A stretch of DNA of 64,000 nucleotides, taken from Acanthosepion lycidas. Taxonomy: Eukaryota; Mollusca; Cephalopoda; Sepiida; Sepiidae. The translations under genes were made by a program, and so were the position numbers. The notes beneath the pieces were generated by a model. It was not told where the DNA came from and did not search any database. It saw only the letters and a program-made list of their open reading frames with translations. Every line of letters starts with the position of its first letter. Positions within the stretch are counted from its first letter, which is position 1. Location: contig OZ010586.1 in assembly GCA_963932145.1 (NCBI GenBank), positions 68,503,254-68,567,253 on the forward strand, written 5' to 3'. Below, piece by piece: positions 11,935 to 22,590 of the stretch.

Positions 11935-12245
11935 GTTCAGCTTGCCTGAGGTGCCAACAATCCTAGGGCCGGTGTTGGTTGTCAGTGTTGATAACCAAGA
12001 GCCTTCGGAGCTCTACTCCAGGTTTTCTATCCTTTTCCGTATTTTGGATATGACTGCAAGGCAGCGGAGCTTTATAATCAGGGTTTTATTTCCCTTAGAT
12101 GGATTGCCTTCTTGAGACGTCAAACTCCATCTACTCGAAGCAGCTGAATATGTGATGCCAGTTTTCCCGCCTTCGCTCATGCTCATTCTTCAGCTTGGAA
12201 CTGGATTTAGTTTTCATTTGGCAGTATATGCTGGAAATTTCTTTT
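11935..12245. repeat. Unclassified, less AT-rich block
   Basis: A 310-base block with many GC words (GGTGCCAACAATCCTAGG, CTTCGGAGCTCTACTCC) differs in composition from its AT-rich neighbours and directly precedes an RTE-like fragment. It has no open frame and no second copy in this window. It is probably a dispersed repeat, but this was not shown. Confidence 0.35.
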
Positions 12246-12249
12246 ATCA

Positions 12250-12585
12250 CAGATGAGCAGAAAACTTGAGGCAACTAACATGTAGTTCTGCAGAAGGATG
12301 CTGAGAATACCATGAAAGGAGCATGAAACAAAAAGGGCAATAATATTTAGATTTAGAAACAGATTGTTGAAATTAATGGGACATAAAACGAGGAAAGTGA
12401 GCCTGACAAGGAAATATTAAAGGCTAGAGTGATTAATATTGATTAATGTAAATGGATGGCAGCACACACATTGGGAGTTATAGTAAGGGGCTAAAAAATG
12501 TTAGAGCACCAAACGATAGGAAGTTATGGAGAGCCATGACCTTCCACGTCTTGAAGGGATATCACATATACAAGATTACCTATAA
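12250..12585 (+). pseudogene. RTE-like LINE 3' fragment
   Basis: It holds the nucleotide landmarks of the RTE C-terminus in order: GCAGAAGGATGCTGAGAATA, GGGACATAAAACGAGGAAA, TGTAAATGGATGGCAG and GGAAGTTATGGAGAGCCATG. Several frames are needed to read it and stops are frequent. Confidence 0.75.
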
Positions 12586-12769
12586 ATATTTGCTCTGTGT
12601 TTTATTAAATTTGTGAACTGATTGAGAAAAACACATTCTGTTGATATATTACTAAAATTTCACACTTTTTCGTATTCCTTATGCAAGATCTTTGCTTGAT
12701 ATATTGAAAAAAAAAATGGAAAATGCATTTTGTAATATTTTGATATCTTTTATATATTCTGAATGGTGT

Positions 12770-13339
12770 CCATATATCAAGAGATACTATATTTACGCCA
12801 AGTCAAAATGCAAAAGCCTTTGATAAAGTACATCACAATAAAGAACCGTTGGAATCGTGAAACTTGACATATTTGGGAAGGGTATTAGTATAATCCACAA
12901 TCTAACCTGGGAGCAAACCGCATTCGTACCGATTGAAAAATGAATTCAGTAAATATGCAGAAGAAAAAGAGGATGTAAGACAAGGATGTGTCTTCATATC
13001 GGACTTATTAAACCTATACAGTAGAGGCGAATTGAAAACTCCTACTAGGTTTCGCTATTGGCAGCACCAGTCTTAACAATATAAGATATGCAAATGACAC
13101 AGTGTTGATAACAGACACAGATAGGAAACTACAGGAACTTCCACAGAAGGTAGTAAAGAAAAGTAAGTAGAAAGACTAAACTTAAGAAGACAGAATGTAT
13201 TGTTGTCAGGGAATCGGACAGCCCAAGATGCAAACTACGGAGACCAAAATCAAACAAGTACACAACATTAAATATCTAGGTAATGGTTTAACAGAGGAAA
13301 AGCAATGTGGCAACTAAATCCGAAGATGCACTGGATATC
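12770..13339 (+). pseudogene. RTE-like LINE reverse transcriptase, middle part (left of LTR insertion)
   Basis: The translation follows the RTE palm and thumb: FDKVHHN, QNL-type WEQTAFV, CVLxxxLxNLYS-like sequence, then RYANDTVLITDTDRKLQEL, which is a YADD-like site reading YAND, then KKTECIVV. Frameshifts separate the blocks. It ends at IRRCTGY exactly where a solo LTR begins at 13340. The next residues of the family (KxxFQKLSK) resume at 14521. Confidence 0.85.
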
Positions 13340-14520
13340 TGTTGTAGAAGTATTTTGCAGTGGAGGCTTGTATTTATACTAAATCAGTCTTAAATAGTCC
13401 GACGTACAAAAACGTTAGGAACTTGATTCAATAGGTATTACGCAGAATAATCTTATTTTGGTCGCTGACTACTTTCGTATTCGACTAATTGTCGTCCGAC
13501 ATCGACGCTATTTAGTAACTGCCCCACTCAGTCACATGTGGCACAAGGCCGAATTTAATGTGGGGTTCCAGAGCCCGTAGGCTTGGCCAAAAAATCCTCG
13601 TAGACCCCGCATAAACCGGATCGGGTCTGTTTACCTCCCCGGACGAAACTTTGCCCTTCGGCATAGTCTCGTCCGGGTTCCTCTCTAACCGAAGGCAGAG
13701 AGTTTGACTGTCGTCCGACATCGACTAGTATTTAGTCCCCCCCCCACGAGGGTATCATGTGGCACAAGGCCGGTTTAACGTGGGATCTCCGAGCCCGTGG
13801 GATCTCCGAGCCCGTGGGCTCGACCAAAAATATACTCTTTGAACCCGTATAAACGGGTTCAGGATCGGTTTACCTCCCTGAACGAGACTCCGCCGTTCGG
13901 CGTAGCCTCGTTCGGGTTCCTCCCCGCCCTAAGGCAGATTTCAACCGTTCAGCCGGTCGTCCGACATCGACTAGTATTTAGTCACTCCCCCACCCCCACG
14001 AGGGTATCATGTGGCACAAGGCCGGTTTAACGTGAGATCTCCGAGCCCGTGGGCTCGGCCAAAAATATACGCTTTGAACCCGTATAAACGTGTTCAGGAT
14101 CGGTTTACCTCCCTGAATGAGACTCCGCCGTTCGGCGTAGCCTCGTTCGGGTTCCTCCCCGCCCTAAGGCAGATTTCAATCGTTCAGCCGGTCGTCCGAC
14201 ATCGACTAGTATTTAGTTACCCCCCACGAGGGTATCATGTGGCACAAGGCCGGTTTAACGTGGGATCTCCGAGCCCGTGGGCTCGGCTAAAAATATACCC
14301 TTTGAACAAGTATAAACGGGTTCAGGGTCGGTTTACCTCCCCGAAAGAGAATCCGCCCTTCGACGTGGCCTCGTTCGGGTTCCTCTCCGCTCGAAGGCTG
14401 AGAGTTCAACCGATCAGCCAGTCGACTGACTGACCGATCCTCGTTTCTCTTACTACTACTACTACTTATATTAGGTGGGAGGGTCTATTAACTATAGAAT
14501 AGGTGTGTTTCACCATAACA
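13340..14520 (+). mobile_element. Solo LTR (family D) with four internal tandem modules
   Basis: The block runs from TGTTGTAGAAG to CACCATAACA and is flanked by ATATC (13335-13339) and ATATA (14521-14525), a 5-bp target duplication with one mismatch. It splits an RTE-like frame that resumes directly after it. Ends of TGTT...AACA and a 5-bp duplication fit a Gypsy- or BEL-type LTR. No internal coding region, primer binding site or partner LTR is present, so this is a solo LTR. About 930 of its 1181 bases are four tandem hairpin-rich modules. Related LTRs at 41.7 and 60.2 kb carry one module each. Confidence 0.8.
13491..14420 (+). repeat. Tandem array of ~220-246-bp hairpin-rich modules
   Basis: Unit starts are marked by GTCGTCCGACATCGAC at 13491, 13710, 13956 and 14191. 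Each unit contains TGTGGCACAAGGCCG and three successive potential hairpins: CCGAGCCCGTGGGCTCGG, TGAACCCGTxxxAACGGGTTCA, and CGAACGAG with its complement around GCCGTTCGGC. Unit 1 is the most diverged and is closest to the single module at 60.35 kb. Unit 2 carries an extra direct copy of the 17-mer GATCTCCGAGCCCGTGG (13784 and 13801). The open frames crossing units (13797-14433) simply follow the repeat and are not taken as genes. Confidence 0.85.
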
Positions 14521-14697
14521 ATATAAAAAAATGTCTTCCAAAAACTAAGCAAAGGAAAATTTAATTCCGCGAGTATTAGAAGTCCTTCCAGGATTCATTA
14601 TTAGCGGCCATAATCTTGTCAACATAAAATATGCAGATGAAATAGTGTTGATGGCAAACACAGAAAGACAACGACAAGAAATCCTACAGAAGGTAGT
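14521..14697 (+). pseudogene. RTE-like LINE remains right of the LTR, plus a second RTE copy
   Basis: Bases 14521-14560 continue the copy cut at 13339 (VFQKLSK). From about 14562 a different RTE stretch begins, reading LEVLPGFIISGHNLVNIKYA then DEIVLMANT, an upstream part of the same protein with YADE at the catalytic site. So two RTE insertions or a rearrangement meet here. It is cut at 14697 by the family A insertion and its QKVV codons resume at 15416. Confidence 0.75.
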
Positions 14698-14754
14698 TTG
14701 GTTTATTTGGTTTCACGGCATATCCACCTCAGTAGGTTATTTAACGCCAATAAG

Positions 14755-15010
14755 TTAGGCACGAAGGAGTAGTGGATAGCAGCTCGCATTGAGGAACCGG
14801 AGATTCGAATTCTAGTCGAATCCATTGCATTCACTTACGTGCTAATACCCTTGGGAAAGGTATGAATTCTTTTCTTCTGTGGGTAAATAGCAGGACGGGT
14901 TCTATATCCTTGGATGGCAACTGGTCTACCGCAGAAAAAAATAGCAACCAACTGCGAAAGATAGATGATCGCCTAAGCGTATATCACGCATGGAGCATAA
15001 CTGACTGAAC
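14755..15010 (+). repeat. tRNA-derived SINE (nested)
   Basis: The head GTAGTGGATAGCAGCTCGCA followed by GATTCGAATTC looks like the A and B boxes of a polymerase III tRNA promoter. The body CACTTACGTGCTAATACCC is shared with the SINEs at 44.2 and 55.0 kb. It does not fold as an intact tRNA. Confidence 0.65.
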
Positions 15011-15039
15011 GCCAACAAAATTTTTAGAATATGTTTTTA

Positions 15040-15385
15040 AGAATAGAATATGTATTTATCTGTCTATATCTCTGAGATGAGGTATTATGATTATTTAGAT
15101 TATTCGGATTGTTATCCTCATCTTCATTGTCATATTCAAAATGTCTCGGCCGTTGTACGCTCCAGCCTTCTTCAGGTGATTGGAATTTCGAACCGAATCC
15201 TTTATGTCGTCCACCGGGTAGATTGTTCTAGTTCCACGTGTCACGCCTCTTCCGGATGTTTCAGTTATTTCTCTTTAACTCAACTCTCCAAGTATTTTCA
15301 TTCACCACTACTGTAGCCTGGTATTGAACTCACAACTCTTTGGATAAAGACGCTGGTTAGATCCAGTGACTAGATCTAACTGCTG
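15040..15385 (-). repeat. Family B SINE (nested)
   Basis: It contains the family B core (CTCGGCCGTTGTACGCTCC) and the 3' mark CTGTCTATATCTCTGAGATG at its low-coordinate end. Its tRNA-like head reads on the minus strand near 15350. Other copies lie at 27.4, 34.0, 38.7, 39.5 and 59.9 kb. Confidence 0.7.
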
Positions 15386-15836
15386 GATGTAGTTTATCGT
15401 CATATCCAGAAGAAACAGAAGGTAGTGACGTAAGGATATCATCAGACAAATATGCTGTGTGAATTAAATATATGTTTATAACAAATGCTTAAAGTTATTG
15501 ATATGGTAATATTAGATTTTATTATGTAACACGTGTGCTGTCTATCATATTGTAAATACATATAATATTATAGTGTTTTTTTATTATTTTTTTAATTTCA
15601 GGCATATAAACATTGTCATGGGTTATAAGAAAGATATAATCTCAAAAAAGAAATAAAACAGAGAGTGGTGGGAATACAAACTTGGAAATTGCGAAAAAGT
15701 TGAAGAGATTTCAAAAAATCAATTGAAAACAATTAAAAAAATACCAAACAGAATCACTAAAAGTGAATTGAGAAAAATTAAAAGGATAATAAAGAAGAAA
15801 AATGAATTGACTTGTAAGAAAATATTGTGACGATAT

Positions 15837-16110
15837 TGTTTGGTTGATTTTGTTTAGCGGTATATAAACCTCTATGGGTTATTTAATGCCGAAATATAAA
15901 CATTTTGAATACAATTTTATGGCTTCACCTAAATATATTTTGAGCACAGTTGTATGCTGTCAATTACGGATATTGATGGTAGTTTTTATTATAAAAATGT
16001 ATTACCGGTATTCTTTCTATAAAAAAATATGTTTCTACTTTCATATTGTTATTTAGGGATTTACTATTTTCCCAGAACCGTGACCCTAGCAGGTGTTACC
16101 ACCCCAACGA
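15837..16110 (+). repeat. Family A SINE-like repeat (shortened copy)
   Basis: It has the family head (TATGGGTTATTTAATGCCG), a single internal ATGTATTACCGGTATT unit, and part of the tail (TGACCCTAGCAGGTGTTACC) before breaking off near 16110. Confidence 0.65.
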
Positions 16111-16473
16111 TTTTGGTGTTGTAAACAGAATAAATTCAGAAAATTAACAATATTAGTTAAAGACATGAAAGCAATATTTCTACTATTCTTAAGTAAACAT
16201 TACAAAAGAGGAATTGGGTGAAAAATTACATGAAACCTTTCTTAACAAGAATTTCGTATGATTAATATAGAGCGATATATGGCGAAATTTTGGAAGAGAG
16301 CTTGGTTTCTTCATAGAAATAGTCAACCAACATGAATAAAATATAACAGATTGGAGGTGGAGTGATATTTTAGTCTAGTATTGTAGGCAATAAAAATTAT
16401 AGTTTCCGTCAAAGTTAATGATGATGTTAAGATAAATGCAGATAATTCTTGTAAGTTCTTTGGTAAGATATTT

Positions 16474-16512
16474 TTGTGTGTGTTTGTGTGTGTGTGTGCG
16501 TTTGTGTGTGGT
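16474..16512. repeat. (GT)n microsatellite, imperfect
   Basis: TG repeats interrupted by GTTTG. Open frames on both strands here are produced by the repeat. Confidence 0.9.
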
Positions 16513-16604
16513 TGGGTCAAAATTAAACAGTTTTAAACTAAGGTGTATATCCATGCAAGACAATACTTCATCATATTTTGGCAAGGTTGACTGTTGCCCA
16601 TATA

Positions 16605-17290
16605 TTTTTAATTTTAATCATTTTGCCCCAAGCAAGGCGGGAATGCTACTAGTACGCAAGGTGTTACAGGGAGTAAAAGTAGGAGAAAAGACTGGGTATA
16701 GGGGGGAGGTTGAGGAAAGGATGAACTGGATTCAAGAAGACAGAAGGTGGCGATTGGCGTTGCATTTAAAGTTTTGAAGATTGTGGTTATCAGGGAATCA
16801 ACTAAACGGCAGGGAGTTCCACAGTCAGAAAGTGCGAGAAAAACAGTTGGAATAAAAGTGGCGGTTACAGTAAAAAGGTTGAACCTAGGTGTCACGCTTA
16901 AATTCAAGTAGTCGGGGCACCAGGGAAAGAGCTCGTCAGAGCAGTTGACATGAAAATATTTGTAGAAAAGACAGAGGGAAGCCACGTCACGTTGTGGAGA
17001 AAAAGACTGAAATCGAGATGCCTGGTCAGGATCGATTATATTGCAGATCCTTCTTTTTATTTTTTCCAAAAACCTCGAGATGAATAGCCAGAGCACGAGT
17101 CTTCAATCCATGGACGAATGGTAGATTTGTAAATATACAAGATGTACTCTGATGAGAAAAACCTTCTGGCACGACACAGTGGCCCAAATTTCCTTGCAAG
17201 TAGATGCAGCTATTGATTCGGTGTAGTTGTTCCACTTCAAGTCATTTGAAAATTTGAGGCCAAGAAGGAGTTTCAAAGAAAACAAAATTA
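16605..17290 (-). pseudogene. Jockey/CR1-like LINE reverse transcriptase C-terminal part
   Basis: Minus-strand translation gives LKWNNYTESIAAST, IKRRICNIIDPDQASRFQSF and CLFYKYFHVNCSDELFP in family order. The frame changes two or three times. The 3' end reaches the PxPCLGQN-like terminus at about 16614. The upstream domains are missing. Confidence 0.85.
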
Positions 17291-17299
17291 ATAGAATGG

Positions 17300-18340
17300 T
17301 ACAGATTTTCTTCAGATATTAATCCAATAAAAGGCATTTGGTCTATCATTAAGAGATATATATGGGTTTAGAAAACAATATTCAAGCAAAAAAGACTTCT
17401 GGGAAGCCAGTAAATAAATAAACTAAAGAAAACCTCTGCGAGTAATGTTAAATTTGAAAGAGTGAAAATATCAAATTCAGTTGGTGAAAGATTGATGAAG
17501 TTGATATAATGTCCAGGAGCCCATATTAAAATGTAAAGCAATGAACTAATACTTTATTTAGGCATATGGTATACATTTTTATTCAAATATATATTTCTAT
17601 AGCCTATATCGTTTGAATTTATTCATAAATGAGAAATTAAGTTACACATAGTTTGTATTCATAATAAACCTGACACCTCAAACACGTTATTATTAATATT
17701 TTTAATAAGGATCAATACAGTAAGTTTAAGCGCCCATGGCCTACTGTCACGGCTAGATTTAGATGAAGAGAGGCGCCAGGCTATTCCACTTGCGAGACGC
17801 CTCCAAATCCGCCATTTTCATGAGTCAAGGAAAATGGAAGTATGTTAAATTAAACAATTTGAGTAAAACCGAGGATGATGACGGGTATTTAGAATTATCG
17901 AAGGGTGTTTAGAGTCTAAAATACGTTATGGTAGCATGTGTAAGAAAGGCCTATGACAGTGTCAAAATATTATACACCTTTGGCGGAGGCCCACTAGATT
18001 TTGAGGGGCTAGGCTTCAACCTGCTGAACCTATTGGTAAATCCGACACTGCCTATTGTTCATATAAATATTGAGATATTCTGAAAATGTTATCATGAAAA
18101 TGTTAATAACGTCGATTGGCTAACAGCAATTTTAATGTGAAACCATTGGCATGTATCATTTGATATTCTCTACTGTAAATGAATTTGAATATTTCAAATA
18201 AAAATTGATTGTATATAATACCAAATAAGGGTTTTATGAATAAAGAACATTCAAATACAATATACTTCTGATATACTATGATTTTAACCCACAAACATCT
18301 CTGGGATTTACATAGCCAGAAGAAAACACAAATATCCAGT
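17300..18340. other. No recognised feature
   Basis: An AT-rich stretch with a less AT-rich patch at 17730-18050 (GGCGCCAGGCTATTCC, TTTGGCGGAGGCCCACTAG), possibly an unlisted dispersed repeat. Confidence 0.35.
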
Positions 18341-18349
18341 GAGCGCTAA

Positions 18350-18930
18350 TTTTTTGAGCGGGCAGGAAGACTCTTGTTGATGAAAGGGGGAGATTTTCTA
18401 GACTGTTTGAACCCACAGAAAGGCAACAGTGGCTCAAATAACAACTCTTTACAATGCAGGTATACAGAACAGTATTTCTGAAGTTACAACACTTCGAGCG
18501 TTGAAATAACTGTTCAACACAGGAGAAAGCCATGCCAAGTGCCACTCCTGTCAGATAAGAACAAGAAACTGAGGGTTCAGTTCACCAAGGACTACAAAAA
18601 TTGGACAAATGTTGCCTGGTTTGATGAATAACGATTTGTACTGTGACATTCAGATGGCAAAGACATAATTTGGTGTAAAGAATATAGAAGTCTGGATACA
18701 TCCTGTTTTGTATCAATGTTCAGGCTGTTGGTATAGGGACTATTTTCTTGGCATGCATTGAGAACCTTGCTACCAATAAAAGATCGTTTAAATGCTGCAG
18801 CTGACCTAGGGTATTGTGGTTAGCCACATGCCTCAATTTATGATTATGGTGCACCCATCATCTGGTGGCGATGCCGTGGATACAGAAGATGTCAAAACTT
18901 GTGGAGACAGTCTGTTTCATGTTTGAACGT
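18350..18930 (+). pseudogene. Tc1-like transposase relic
   Basis: Plus-strand pieces match the Tc1 order: GRxRKT-like start, YNAGIQNSISEVTTLRAL, LLSDKNKKLRVQFTKDYKNW, VAWFDE (the second part of the W-S-D-E catalytic signature, with one change), FSWHAL and PIKDRLNAAA. Frames shift repeatedly and stops occur, so it is inactive. It ends in an inverted repeat at 18898-18981. The inverted ends of the element were not located. Confidence 0.8.
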
Positions 18931-18981
18931 AATCTTCAGGCGTTCATGTATGAAACAGACGGTCTCCACAAGGTGTTGACC
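18898..18981. repeat. Imperfect inverted repeat (hairpin)
   Basis: CTTGTGGAGACAGTCTGTTT and its complement flank a short loop, with arms of about 30 bases. Confidence 0.75.
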
Positions 18982-19086
18982 TCAGTGTCCACTTTTATAT
19001 TTCCGCATACTCTATCCCTGATATTGAGCACTTTTAAACATAAATATAGTATAACCTAACTATATTTTCATCATGAACACACACAC

Positions 19087-19088
<2 letters not shown>

Positions 19089-19148
<60 letters not shown>
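19089..19148. repeat. (TA)n microsatellite after (AC)n
   Basis: About 30 TA units, directly followed by a Penelope-like terminal segment. Confidence 0.98.
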
Positions 19149-19152
<4 letters not shown>

Positions 19153-19350
19153 GTGTACAAATGTGAGAAAGAAGGAATGGATTAAAAATCCACATTTCGA
19201 AGCATTTACCTTTTTAAAAAGTGCTCAATACAAAGGAGAGCAAAATATTATTTTTATATTTTTATTATAAGCGGTTAGAAAAACATTTTTAAATCGCTAC
19301 ACGAGAGCTTTCATGTTTCAATACTATGATTGTACTTCCTCAGGCGATGG
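19149..19350 (+). repeat. Penelope-like element terminal segment (pLTR-like)
   Basis: It contains AAGTGCTCAATAC, AGCAAAATATTA, then ATCGCTACACGAGAGCTTTC, ATGTTTCAAT and CCTCAGGCGATGG. The same words in the same order occur at 32215-32335 next to a second Penelope-like element. This fits the repeated terminal segments of that retroelement class. Confidence 0.5.
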
Positions 19351-19435
19351 TAGGTAACTGATTATAAAATGATTTCGTAGGGAAATGTAAAAACAAATCG
19401 TTACTTCTTAAAATGTTTTTATTATAACCTCTTAT

Positions 19436-19436
19436 A

Positions 19437-19510
<74 letters not shown>
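19436..19510. repeat. (TA)n microsatellite
   Basis: TA run with one CATA interruption at about 19450. Confidence 0.98.
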
Positions 19511-19512
<2 letters not shown>

Positions 19513-19794
19513 TTTCGAAACGCTGGAATTTGTCAGCGCACATCTTGCCGGACATACTGATCACTCGCCATTCTTGATAATAACTGTAGTGAGAGTTGAG
19601 AAAACCGGAAGAAATTTTGCCAGTTTAACATTTTTATCCTATGTAAAACACACCAGTGGGATGTTGTAAAAACAATATAAAAAGTTAAATAGATAGATTT
19701 TGTCGGCATTATACAACAAAACTTATTTTGATAAATTCTTCTTTCCCAAATACATAAATATGTATGCAAAAGTGCTTTTATATTTCTCTGTTTA

Positions 19795-19880
19795 GATTTT
19801 TCTCGGACATCTCACTTGTGGAACCCTTTTCAGTCTTCTTACTTTCCAGCCAACTTTGATCTTCAGAAGTCTAAATGCAA
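19795..19880 (+). pseudogene. Jockey/CR1-like LINE fragment
   Basis: A single clean frame reads FFSRTSHLWNPFQSSYFPA and continues to KSKCN, part of the family C-terminus. Only about 28 codons remain, between TA repeats and a Penelope-like element. Confidence 0.75.
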
Positions 19881-19924
19881 TATATATATATTAATTTAAT
19901 TTAGTTAGAATTAATGATAAATGT

Positions 19925-21075
19925 ATACATAGCTTATAAAAAACACCAATACTAATCCTTTTTATATAGACCTTAAATATAACCATCCTCCATCTATAAT
20001 CAAGCATATACCTTTATCGATCGAAAAGAGAATTAGTACAAATACAGCAAACGAAGATTTTCTATGAGCATATTAATTTCTATAATAAAACTCTAAACGA
20101 TAGTGGCTACAAAAGCCCAAAGCTAACTTACATAAAAAATAAAAATGGAAACCATAGAAAAAAACAAAAGTAGAAAACTAATTTGGTATACACCCCCATA
20201 CAAGCAAATGGTAAAGAACAAATTAGGACAAACAGTCCTTGCATTAATCGTTAAACATTTTCCTAAAGATAGTAAACTCAGTACTATTTTCAATAAAAAT
20301 ACCCTAAAATTAAGTTACAGTTGTACTGAAAACTTAGAAAAAATTATTAAGAAACATAATGCTAATATCTTGAATAAACACTTTGACCAAGACCTAAGAA
20401 ATTTAGACAGTATAATAATAAAAAGAGATAAAGATAAACAAAAATTATGTAACTGCAGAAATCCTCATAACTGTACTTAACCCTAGAACACTAACCATGG
20501 GTATATATTTCCTATTTTTAATTACAATTTTCTGTACCTGAATTTCTTAGCTAAATAATGTTTTGCAGTTCCTATTGATGTTAACTCAAAGTACAAAGTT
20601 TGAAGTGCCTGCATGTAAAATATTTCAAATAACGATTTATATTTAATATTTTTTTTGATATTTTCAAAATCGAGTATGATATACCCATGGTTAGTAGTGG
20701 TGTAAAACTTTAATTGATAGTTAGTGTTCTAGGGTTAATAATAATGTCGCACTGAATCATTAGTATACCAATGCGATATCTCATCTATTGAGGATCCAGA
20801 CAGCGTAAAAGTCTACATTGGATGCACAAGACATGAGTTCAAAAAACGGGTCAACCAACATCAAAGTTCTTTTAGGATAAATAAATACCGAAATCAGACG
20901 TCCCTATTGAAATATTTCTAACGCTTAAAAGAAATCAATAAAACACCTACTGTGAAATGGAAATTAATAAGAAAAGCTAGAATATGTAGGTCATTAAATG
21001 ATCCATGTCCTTTGAGCATACATGAGAAACTATATATTACTAGGTTTATAAAAAATAAAAAATTTACTTAATCAA
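19925..21075 (+). pseudogene. Penelope-like element: RT C-terminus and GIY-YIG endonuclease, split by a MITE
   Basis: Such elements encode a reverse transcriptase fused to a GIY-YIG endonuclease. Here the RT remnant begins near YIDLKYNHPPSIIKHIP (about 19960), then has frameshifts. A clean 110-codon frame (20145-20477) reads LIWYTPPYKQMVKNKLGQT, LSYSC and CNCRNPHNC. A MITE at 20481-20734 interrupts it. The endonuclease follows with VYIGCTRHEFKKRVNQHQSS (about 20811-20870) and NQTSLLKYF. Later residues include PCPLSIHEKLYITRF. The RT catalytic core is missing upstream. Two stops follow the MITE site and one follows KYF, so the copy is inactive. Confidence 0.85.
20481..20734. mobile_element. 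piggyBac-type MITE (copy 1)
   Basis: A 254-bp element with perfect 15-bp inverted ends CCCTAGAACACTAAC, flanked on both sides by TTAA (20477-20480 and 20735-20738). TTAA target duplication and CCCTAGA ends are hallmarks of piggyBac. A second inverted pair, CTAACCATGGGTATAT and its complement, lies just inside. There is no coding capacity. It interrupts the Penelope-like frame after CNCRNPHNCT. Confidence 0.95.
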
Positions 21076-22310
21076 AGAAATGAAATAGCTATTCTTTGCC
21101 AACATTGTCAAAAATTTTCATTAAGTGATATTTAATTAATAAAAATGATAAATGAAATATACATATTTATATTTGATATTTAATAATAATTTTAAAATAA
21201 TTTAGGTCATTCTATTACATTTATTTGTTTTAAAAGATGTATCGTCTATTAGTAATTAAAATTAAGAATAATATTTTAAAATTATAGTTCAATACGACGT
21301 ATTCATATACAAACAACCCTTTTAGAAAAAATCTTTATGTATACAAGTATAAATTTAATGCCAATACAAAAGTGCCGAAAAACTTTTTGTCGTTGAAAAA
21401 GACCAGACGACATGCGTTGAACGGATGTCATCATTCGTTTGAAAAGGCAACCTACACTACCTTGACTTAACCTCTTTTCGAAAGTAACTAATATGTTGAT
21501 ACAATAGTTGTCAGTGTAAATGAATCCCCTACCGCCCTTCGTTAAAATGGTTGGTTTTCCCCATATCCATAGAAACTAATATTATGAATGTATGTGCTTA
21601 TAAACTCCGTAAATTTCAAAATAAGTTATTCCAATTTTCGCTTGAAAATGAAACAGAACTAGGGACTTTAATTCTATAACTGAATTTGAAGTTTTTAGCT
21701 TTTGTTTTTGAAACATGGTAATTCCTGTGTAGCGATGGAACCATGTTTTTAAATAAGTAAATTTATAATATATATATATAGATATATTATTATTTTTTTT
21801 AAATATGATCCCATCGCGACACTGAAGCTAAATTTATAAATTTAATAATAAAAATAAAATTAAAATCCATAGTCTCGTTTCATTGTCAAGCGATGATAAG
21901 AATAAGCTTTCAAAGAAATTTATTTAATTTTTAAGCGCAGACAATATTGATATTATGAGTTGTTAAGGAAAATCTATTTTAATTTAGGGGTTTTTAGGTT
22001 TTAATTTCCCTAGACAGCTTATGTATCCAATATGTGTTACTTACAAAGTCAGGTTAAGTTTAAGTGGAGGTGTCCGCTTACAAACGTATTCTTACGTTAT
22101 TCAGTGAGTCGTCTGGGTTTCCAATGATAAAAAAAATTAGGCATTTTCATTCATCCGCTTAATTCATATTTTTATACACAAAATTTTAAATATCTGTAAG
22201 ACAAATTATTTAATACTTAAATTTTATTAATTAAATCTTATTCTTATAGATTTAAAGATTAATAAATATATATAAATAATTTTCTATGTCGCGATGCAAT
22301 CATATTTTTA
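21076..22310. repeat. Penelope-like 3' region with inverted terminal-type motifs
   Basis: AT-rich sequence downstream of the endonuclease. At 21728-21830 the motifs GTAGCGATGGAACCATG and ATGATCCCATCGCGACACT face each other across a short TA run, and a third TCGCGATGCAATCATAT lies at about 22290. These resemble terminal segments of the Penelope-like copies here. No coding region was seen. Confidence 0.4.
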
Positions 22311-22480
22311 AAACCTTGGATGGTAACTGGTCTAGGAGAAGGACAACTCTGAATTTAAAACCTTGTGGCACGTAGTGCACCAGGTCTCTGTATTCAGCCC
22401 TTCAAAAAGTGTGGTTGGTTGTGCACAAAACCATAACCACTATAATCAAATCTCATTTGTCGGGTTCTAGGAAATGATCT
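22310..22480 (+). repeat. tRNA-SINE tail fragment
   Basis: CCTTGGATGGTAACTGGTCT matches the tail of the SINE at 14.9 kb, followed by a GGCACGTAGTGCACC mini-palindrome. The tRNA-like head is missing. Confidence 0.4.
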
Positions 22481-22518
22481 GCTTGACCTTCATACGTCAC
22501 ATTAGTCGGGAGAGTCGA

Positions 22519-22519
<1 letters not shown>

Positions 22520-22586
<67 letters not shown>
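22520..22586. repeat. (TA)n microsatellite
   Basis: About 33 TA units, followed by AGACAACCTTAAGGTTCCAT, a phrase closely matched after the TA run at 35.04 kb. Confidence 0.98.

Positions 22587-22590
<4 letters not shown>

Larger units (their letters stand above)
14698..15415 (+). mobile_element. Family A SINE-like repeat carrying two nested SINEs
   Basis: The insertion is bounded by an 11-bp direct repeat CAGAAGGTAGT (14687-14697 and 15416-15426) that lies in the QKVV codons of an RTE copy. It opens with the family A head (GGTTATTTAACGCCAA) and closes with the family A tail (GATGTAGTTTATCGTCATA). Between them lie a tRNA-type SINE and a family B SINE, so three insertions are stacked. Confidence 0.8.

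Noticed and set aside
13797-14433. Two overlapping open frames of 77 and 140 codons with internal repeats
   Set aside because: They follow the tandem modules inside a solo LTR. The repeat structure and the target duplication explain them.
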